Shown one piece after another: positions 6,596 through 10,276 of a stretch of DNA of 10,276 nucleotides. This DNA comes from CAVAVT01 sp963592185 (GTDB lineage Bacteria > Bacillota > Negativicutes > Selenomonadales > Selenomonadaceae). The notes below the pieces were generated by a model, which saw only the letters and a list, made by a program, of their open reading frames with translations, was not told the origin of the DNA and searched no databases. The position numbers were made by a program, and so were the translations under genes. The DNA lies in the NCBI GenBank assembly GCA_963592185.1, contig CAVAVT010000054.1, forward strand, positions 1 to 10,276, given 5' to 3'. Within the stretch, counting starts at the first letter, position 1, and each line of letters starts with the position of its first letter.

Positions 6596-6620
6596 CGACT
6601 TCATAAATTTTATGAAGTCG
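6596..6620. terminator. Perfect 11-bp hairpin, possible terminator
   Basis: CGACTTCATAA (6596-6606) and TTATGAAGTCG (6610-6620) pair perfectly around a 3-nt loop. AATTTTG follows on the plus strand, giving only a short T-run. It may back up the hairpin just before it or serve transcription from either side. Confidence 0.45.
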
Positions 6621-6649
6621 AATTTTGTATGCTTAATCTGATAATATCT

Positions 6650-6766
6650 CAACAATTTCAAAACGGATGTGTCACTAACTCAATAATGGGGGAAACATTG
6701 ACTTTCACATCACAATAGCTACCTTCTTGGTGTCAAAGAAATCGACCGGTCAGAAGTGAAAAATAA
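6650..6766 (+). pseudogene. Decayed 3' end of a phosphoesterase gene
   Basis: The segment 6734-6766 matches the last codons of the intact phosphoesterase (5315-5348) at 30 of 34 positions with one deleted A. It reads KEIDRSEVKN where the intact gene ends KEIDRAEVKK and stops. Weaker likeness continues upstream: GTCACTAACTCA against GTCACAGACTCA, then an ATTGAC match, and NNFKTDV against DNYLTMEV in a shifted frame. There is no start codon, active site or open frame, so it is a remnant of a duplicate or paralogous gene. The upstream limit is approximate. Confidence 0.6.
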
Positions 6767-6806
6767 TACTCCCTCCGTCCCCAGCCTCCCCCGGTCCAAG
6801 CCTCGC

Positions 6807-6841
6807 TTGATGAAAAGCTGGCAATGTCGATTTTTTCATAC
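6807..6841 (+). repeat. Hairpin after the remnant (copy 2 of the repeated element)
   Basis: TTGATGAAAAGCTG (6807-6820) is identical to 5403-5416. The following 21 nt align without gaps and keep the closing arm (TTTTCAT here, TTTCATC in copy 1). It lies 40 nt after the remnant's stop position; copy 1 lies 54 nt after the intact stop. This confirms that a gene end plus its downstream hairpin was duplicated. Confidence 0.7.
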
Positions 6842-6867
6842 CTTTAAGTCTAAAACTTCTAAAACTA

Positions 6868-6899
6868 AAAAGTTTCGGACTTGGAATCCCGAAACTTTT
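6868..6899. terminator. Bidirectional-type terminator hairpin before the ATPase gene
   Basis: AAAAGTTTCGG (6868-6878) and CCGAAACTTTT (6889-6899) form a perfect 11-bp stem with a 10-nt loop. A-rich sequence lies before it and ACTTTCTT after it. It would insulate the ATPase gene from upstream transcription; its right edge overlaps the candidate -35 box of that gene. Confidence 0.6.
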
Positions 6900-6925
6900 A
6901 CTTTCTTGGGATTTTGGAGTACAAT
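6897..6925 (+). promoter_or_regulatory. Candidate promoter of the DUF4143 ATPase gene
   Basis: TTTACT (6897-6902; 4 of 6) and TACAAT (6920-6925; 5 of 6) are spaced by exactly 17 nt, about 28 nt before the start codon. The -35 box overlaps the hairpin arm. Confidence 0.45.
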
Positions 6926-6952
6926 TGAATAAAGAAATGCAGGAGGTGCGTT

Positions 6953-8185
6953 ATGACTGAATTGATTAATCGACCCCAATATCTGAATCAGCTAATCCAA
7001 AATAAGGATGTGGATTTGGTAAAAATTGTCACCGGCATCCGACGCTGCGGAAAGTCGTCCCTGCTGGATTTGTTCCACCAGCATCTGCTGGAACAGGGTG
7101 TACCGGATTCCCATATCATTCACATGAACCTGGAGTCCTTGCGCTATCGTGACCTCACTGATTATCTTGCATTTTATGATTATGTCAGCAAGCTGATTGC
7201 TGCAGAAGGCAAGACCTACCTTATATTTGATGAACTGCAGGCTGTGGAGCATTGGGAAAAAGCCATCGAGTCATTTCGTTTAGATTTTGATGTCGACATC
7301 TATATCACAGGCTCCAATGCATACTTGTTGTCCACGGAATTTTCCACGCTGCTTTCTGGAAGATATGTAGAAATTCGGATGCTGCCTCTGTCCTTCAAGG
7401 AATTTCTGGACTTCTACGATTTTGCAAACGATGTGACGATGGAAGAAAAATTCCAAAAGTATCTCCAATTCGGCGGAATGCCCATCCTAAGAGAATATAA
7501 GTTCAACGAAGCCAGAAGCAATCAGGCCTTGGAAGGTATCTATTCCACTGTCGTGCTGCGGGATATTTTGCAGCGCAACACTGGAGCAGACCAGGCTATG
7601 CTGCACAAAATCATGCTTTTTCTTTGCTCCAACATCGGCAGTATCACTTCCCCCAACAGCATTGGAAATGTACTTTCCAATGAAGGGGATATTCATACCG
7701 GAAAGCCGAAAAATATCGTAGGAAAAACCGTGAGCAAATATATTTCCATGCTGTGCAAGGCATTTGTATTCTTCCCTGTTGGCCGGTACGATGTAAAAGG
7801 CAAGCAGCTTTTAAAAACGCTGGGAAAAAATTATATCATTGACATGGGTTTTCGCAATATGCTGTTAGGCTATCGAGATGCTGACCGAGGGCATATTATT
7901 GAAAACATCGTATTTCTGGAGCTTCTACGCCGTGACTATCGGGTATATATCGGAAAAGTTGGCGAAACAGAAGTTGATTTTGTTGCGGAAAAACCAAACG
8001 ATAAGGTATATATCCAGGTAACGGAAAGTATGATGTCGCCGGAGACCCGTGAACGGGAGCTTCGCCCTCTGCGGCTGATTCCGGACAACTATGAGAAAAT
8101 CGTGTTGTCTATGGACCGCAGCTATATCAATTCCTATGATGGCATCCGAGCAGAAAATCTCATAGACTGGCTGCTTAGTGAATGA
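6953..8185 (+). CDS. AAA-type ATPase with C-terminal DUF4143 domain
   Basis: A 410-residue ATPase of the AAA_14/DUF4143 family, common in accessory regions of anaerobes and of uncertain role. It shows a Walker A loop GIRRCGKSS (28-36), Walker B YLIFDELQ (89-96, D93/E94), a sensor-like ITGSNAYLLS (118-127) and the family hallmark LSGRYVEIRMLPLSFKEFL (134-152). The DUF4143 half includes NYIIDMGFRNMLLG (293-306), HIIENIVFLELLRRDY (314-329) and ETEVDFVAEK (338-347) followed by VYIQV (352-356). That last pair resembles a restriction-nuclease-like core, but with Q355 where many members have E and no clear catalytic Lys. AGGAGGT (6941-6947) is 5 nt before the ATG. It stands alone between a terminator-like hairpin and a weak one. 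Length is typical and no damage is seen. Function is not known. Confidence 0.88.
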   Translation: MTELINRPQYLNQLIQNKDVDLVKIVTGIRRCGKSSLLDLFHQHLLEQGVPDSHIIHMNLESLRYRDLTDYLAFYDYVSKLIAAEGKTYLIFDELQAVEHWEKAIESFRLDFDVDIYITGSNAYLLSTEFSTLLSGRYVEIRMLPLSFKEFLDFYDFANDVTMEEKFQKYLQFGGMPILREYKFNEARSNQALEGIYSTVVLRDILQRNTGADQAMLHKIMLFLCSNIGSITSPNSIGNVLSNEGDIHTGKPKNIVGKTVSKYISMLCKAFVFFPVGRYDVKGKQLLKTLGKNYIIDMGFRNMLLGYRDADRGHIIENIVFLELLRRDYRVYIGKVGETEVDFVAEKPNDKVYIQVTESMMSPETRERELRPLRLIPDNYEKIVLSMDRSYINSYDGIRAENLIDWLLSE

Positions 8186-8233
8186 ATTAACACAGGAATC
8201 TACACTTCCCATCTACTCGTACCGATATTGCAT

Positions 8234-8248
8234 TTTTCCACTGGAAAA
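8234..8248 (+). terminator. Weak hairpin after the ATPase gene
   Basis: TTTTCCA (8234-8240) and TGGAAAA (8242-8248) form a short AT-rich stem followed by TTTTATCTTAT. It starts 49 nt after the stop and is a plausible but weak terminator. Confidence 0.35.
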
Positions 8249-8261
8249 TTTTATCTTATAT

Positions 8262-8294
8262 AGCCAGAAGACTCCCACCTTTTAGGTGGGGGCT
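8262..8294 (+). mobile_element. Possible orphan IS200/IS605-type right-end hairpin
   Basis: CCCACCT (8274-8280), TTT, AGGTGGG (8284-8290) form a tight 7-bp hairpin. Two more pairs extend it on the near side, and AGCC (8262-8265) can pair with GGCT (8291-8294). Such CCCACCT/AGGTGGG hairpins are typical of right ends of IS200/IS605-family elements and their TnpB guide RNAs. No tnpA or tnpB is present in the window, so at most this is a remnant. It could also simply be a terminator. Confidence 0.35.
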
Positions 8295-8302
8295 GAATGG
8301 CG

Positions 8303-8337
8303 GTTCGTCGAATTTGCACAAGCATTTGATGACGAAC
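8303..8337. repeat. Inverted repeat GTTCGTC/GACGAAC
   Basis: Perfect 7-bp arms at 8303-8309 and 8331-8337, extendable by one G-U pair, with a short inner TGC/GCA hairpin. It lies 8 nt after the IS-like hairpin. A further inverted repeat, TAACTAT/ATAGTTA (8343-8349 and 8371-8377), follows. These could be operator sites or parts of a decayed element. Confidence 0.4.
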
Positions 8338-8402
8338 AAATATAACTATGATTTAGATTTTTTTAATGATATAGTTAAAGTAGAGAATATTCCGTATATA
8401 TT

Positions 8403-8452
8403 TAGCCCGGCTTTTCTATTGATTATTGCACCTGTGGGGCTATCCGCAGGTG
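8403..8452 (+). promoter_or_regulatory. Leader structure before the adenine deaminase gene
   Basis: CACCTGTGG (8429-8437) and CCGCAGGTG (8444-8452) pair over 9 bp (one U-G) around a 6-nt loop, ending 16 nt before the ribosome site region. The loop plus one stem base (GGGCTA, 8437-8442) is complementary to TAGCCC (8403-8408), so a second fold is possible. It does not match the purine riboswitch pattern. A regulatory role is inferred. Confidence 0.4.
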
Positions 8453-8482
8453 GTTCATGCACTCATAAGGGAGGGGATTTTC

Positions 8483-10219
8483 ATGGATAGGGAGTTAAAA
8501 AAGAGGCTCATAAAAGTTGCCTCAGGCCAGGAACAAGCAGATTTGGTACTGAAAAACCTCAACGTATTCCACGTTTACACCGGCGAATTTATAAAATGCG
8601 ACATTGCCATTGCTGACGGCTACATAGCTGGAATGTCCTGGGAGCCTTACCATGGAAAGGAAGAAATTGACCTGAATGGCAAATATGCAACCCCCGGCTT
8701 CATCGATGCCCACATGCATATCGAAAGCTCTGTCATGAGCCCCAAGGGATTTGCCCAAGCCTCAATGCCCTGTGGCACCACGGCGGTTTTTGCGGACCCC
8801 CACGAAATTGCAAACGTCAGCGGAACTGATGGTCTGCAGTACATGCTTGATGCCACGGAAAATATCCCAATGCACGTCCACATTATGCTCCCCTCCTGCG
8901 TTCCTTCCACCAATCTGGAACATTCCGGCGCTACACTTACAGCCAAAGATTTGGAGCCATTTTTACAGCATCCCCGGGTAATGGGACTTGGCGAGCTGAT
9001 GAATGCTCCCGGTGTTCTCTCTTTGGACGAGGACGTTCTGGACAAACTGTGTATGCCCGGCCTTACCCATATAGACGGGCACATCCCCGGCGGTGCAGGA
9101 AAATTTCTGATGGCGTACATTGCCGCCGGTATCAGCAATGACCACGAGTGTACCACCACCGAAGAAGCGTTGGACAAGCTCCGCTGCGGCATGTATGTTT
9201 TAATCCGTGGTGGTTCCGCCGCTAAGAACCTTTTGGACCTTCTTCCCACAGTAAATGAATACACCGCATCCTTCTGCTGCTTTGCCACAGACGATATCCA
9301 CGCCGGGGATCTTCTGACCAACGGCCACATAAACAAAATGGTCCGCATGGCGGTGGATGCCGGAATCCCCGTGGCTACAGCCCTCCGCATGGCCACCGTC
9401 AACACCGCAAAAATGTATGGCAGAGAGGATATCGGAAGAATTGCCCCCGGCTGTCTTGCTGATATCCTGATATTTGACGATTTGCAGCATTGGAATCCTG
9501 CCATGGTGTTCATTAAGGGCCAGCTTGTGGCTGAAAAAGGAAAGACCCTTGTAGAAATGCCTGATACCGACTATTCCAAGCTTGCAAACTCTGTCAATAT
9601 TGGGGAAATAACTGAGGATTCCTTTAAAATCCCCTTCCCGGCGGAGGTGGAGGAAGCCAATGTTATCGGCCTCGTTCCACATCAGCTCATAACCCGGAAA
9701 CTTCACATGAAGGTAAAAAGGGAAAACGGCTTTGCGGTAAGCGATGAATCCAGGGACCTTTTGAAAATCGCTGTTATAGAGCGCCACCACGCCACCGGAA
9801 ATATTGGTCTTGGCTTTATCCATGGCTACGGCCTCAAAGACGGCGCCATTGCCTCCACCGTTGCGCATGACTCCCACAACCTGGTAATCATCGGCTCCAA
9901 CGACAGCGACATGGCGCTGGCTGCCAACGAAATCAAGCGCCTCCATGGTGGCATGATTGTGGTGCAGCATGGTCAGGTACTGGGGGCACTGGTCCTTCCC
10001 ATAGGCGGTCTCATGTCCGATGAGGATGCCCAGACCGTCAGCCAGATGGAAAAGGATTTGGCGGCGCTGGTACATGGAATGGGTGTGCCGAAAGATTATG
10101 AGCCATTTATGACCCCGGCATTCATGAGCCTTCCTGTTATACCAGAAATCAAGCTTACAGATATCGGACTTATTGACGTGGAAAATTTCTGCAAAATTTC
10201 TTTGGAATACCGCAATTAA
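8483..10219 (+). CDS. ade: Adenine deaminase (AdeC type)
   Basis: The enzyme hydrolyses adenine to hypoxanthine and ammonia, a cytoplasmic purine salvage step. The 578 residues form the usual amidohydrolase fold followed by the adenine deaminase C-terminal domain. Motifs: PGFIDAHMHIESS (71-83, metal ligands H77 and H79), ADPHEIANV (104-112), LGELMNAPGV (169-178), HIDGHIPG (196-203), SNDHECTT (218-225), ATDDIHAGDL (268-277) and, in the C-terminal domain, ASTVAHDSHNLVIIGSND (457-474). Length matches the family (about 570-600). The frame is open upstream to 8426, but I chose the ATG at 8483 because GGAGGGG (8470-8476) lies 6 nt before it and the upstream part overlaps the leader hairpin. The gene appears complete and monocistronic in this window. 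Only 57 bp follow it and they show no convincing terminator. Confidence 0.96.
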   Translation: MDRELKKRLIKVASGQEQADLVLKNLNVFHVYTGEFIKCDIAIADGYIAGMSWEPYHGKEEIDLNGKYATPGFIDAHMHIESSVMSPKGFAQASMPCGTTAVFADPHEIANVSGTDGLQYMLDATENIPMHVHIMLPSCVPSTNLEHSGATLTAKDLEPFLQHPRVMGLGELMNAPGVLSLDEDVLDKLCMPGLTHIDGHIPGGAGKFLMAYIAAGISNDHECTTTEEALDKLRCGMYVLIRGGSAAKNLLDLLPTVNEYTASFCCFATDDIHAGDLLTNGHINKMVRMAVDAGIPVATALRMATVNTAKMYGREDIGRIAPGCLADILIFDDLQHWNPAMVFIKGQLVAEKGKTLVEMPDTDYSKLANSVNIGEITEDSFKIPFPAEVEEANVIGLVPHQLITRKLHMKVKRENGFAVSDESRDLLKIAVIERHHATGNIGLGFIHGYGLKDGAIASTVAHDSHNLVIIGSNDSDMALAANEIKRLHGGMIVVQHGQVLGALVLPIGGLMSDEDAQTVSQMEKDLAALVHGMGVPKDYEPFMTPAFMSLPVIPEIKLTDIGLIDVENFCKISLEYRN

Positions 10220-10276
10220 TTTTGTAATACATCTCCTATTCCTTCGTATAAGATACAAAAGATAAAGAAATCCCAA

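Noticed and set aside
6590..6700. Holin-like type I toxin gene on the minus strand ending in the hairpin at 6548-6589
   Set aside because: The frame leading into AAATAA on the minus strand is broken by a stop after about 16 codons and is not hydrophobic.
8426..8482. Longer start for adenine deaminase at 8426
   Set aside because: No ribosome site there; the stretch forms the leader hairpin, and a strong site precedes the ATG at 8483.
8338..8482. Purine riboswitch upstream of ade
   Set aside because: I could not find the conserved three-way-junction core bases or loop sequences; only a simple hairpin is present. The same search upstream of purC (962-1211) was also negative.
10220..10260. TTTTGT/ACAAAA inverted repeat after ade as a terminator
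   Set aside because: The stem is short, AT-only at its base with a bulge, and no T-run follows it on the plus strand.
9200..10276. Long open frame (over 350 codons) on the minus strand opposite the deaminase gene
   Set aside because: It lies opposite a clearly recognised enzyme in the plus strand, has no family-like motifs and runs off the window end; it is a codon-bias shadow. The same applies to the 8647-9513 minus frame.

Overview
This window looks like a piece of a Bacillota (Firmicutes) chromosome. The ribosome-binding sites are strong and AGGAGG-like, the promoters are sigma-A-like, and the gene set (long-form PurC, YhdT/PanF pair, AdeC adenine deaminase, DUF4143 ATPase) is common in anaerobic Clostridia and Negativicutes. 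I cannot place it more precisely from sequence alone. A run of 399 Ns (5598-5996) suggests a draft or scaffolded assembly.

Left part (1-3837), all on the minus strand: an ordinary metabolic block. In transcription order it has a gluconate 5-dehydrogenase-like SDR enzyme, then a small YhdT-type membrane protein whose end overlaps the start of a PanF-type sodium/pantothenate symporter by 8 bp, then purC (SAICAR synthase) with a clear intrinsic terminator. About 250 bp between panF and purC holds interleaved inverted repeats but no gene.

Middle part (3838-6952), on the plus strand: a Tat-exported purple-acid-phosphatase-like metallophosphoesterase is transcribed divergently from the SDR gene. 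It is followed by an accessory cassette with its own promoter and a structured leader. The cassette encodes a DUF3990 protein (mostly hidden by the N gap; its start has an ADP-ribosyltransferase-like HGS motif) and an overlapping 156-residue protein of unknown function. Beyond the cassette lie strong RNA hairpins, then a decayed, diverged copy of the 3' end of the phosphoesterase gene together with its downstream hairpin. The cassette is therefore bracketed by imperfect direct repeats. This is the most likely place for a poorly described system (toxin/antitoxin-like or defence-like).

Right part (6953-10276), plus strand: a DUF4143-type AAA ATPase of the kind common in accessory regions, a 297-bp intergenic stretch with several inverted repeats (one resembling an IS200/IS605 right end), and an adenine deaminase gene. 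purC and the deaminase are both purine genes (synthesis and salvage), but they are about 7.5 kb apart and not in one operon.
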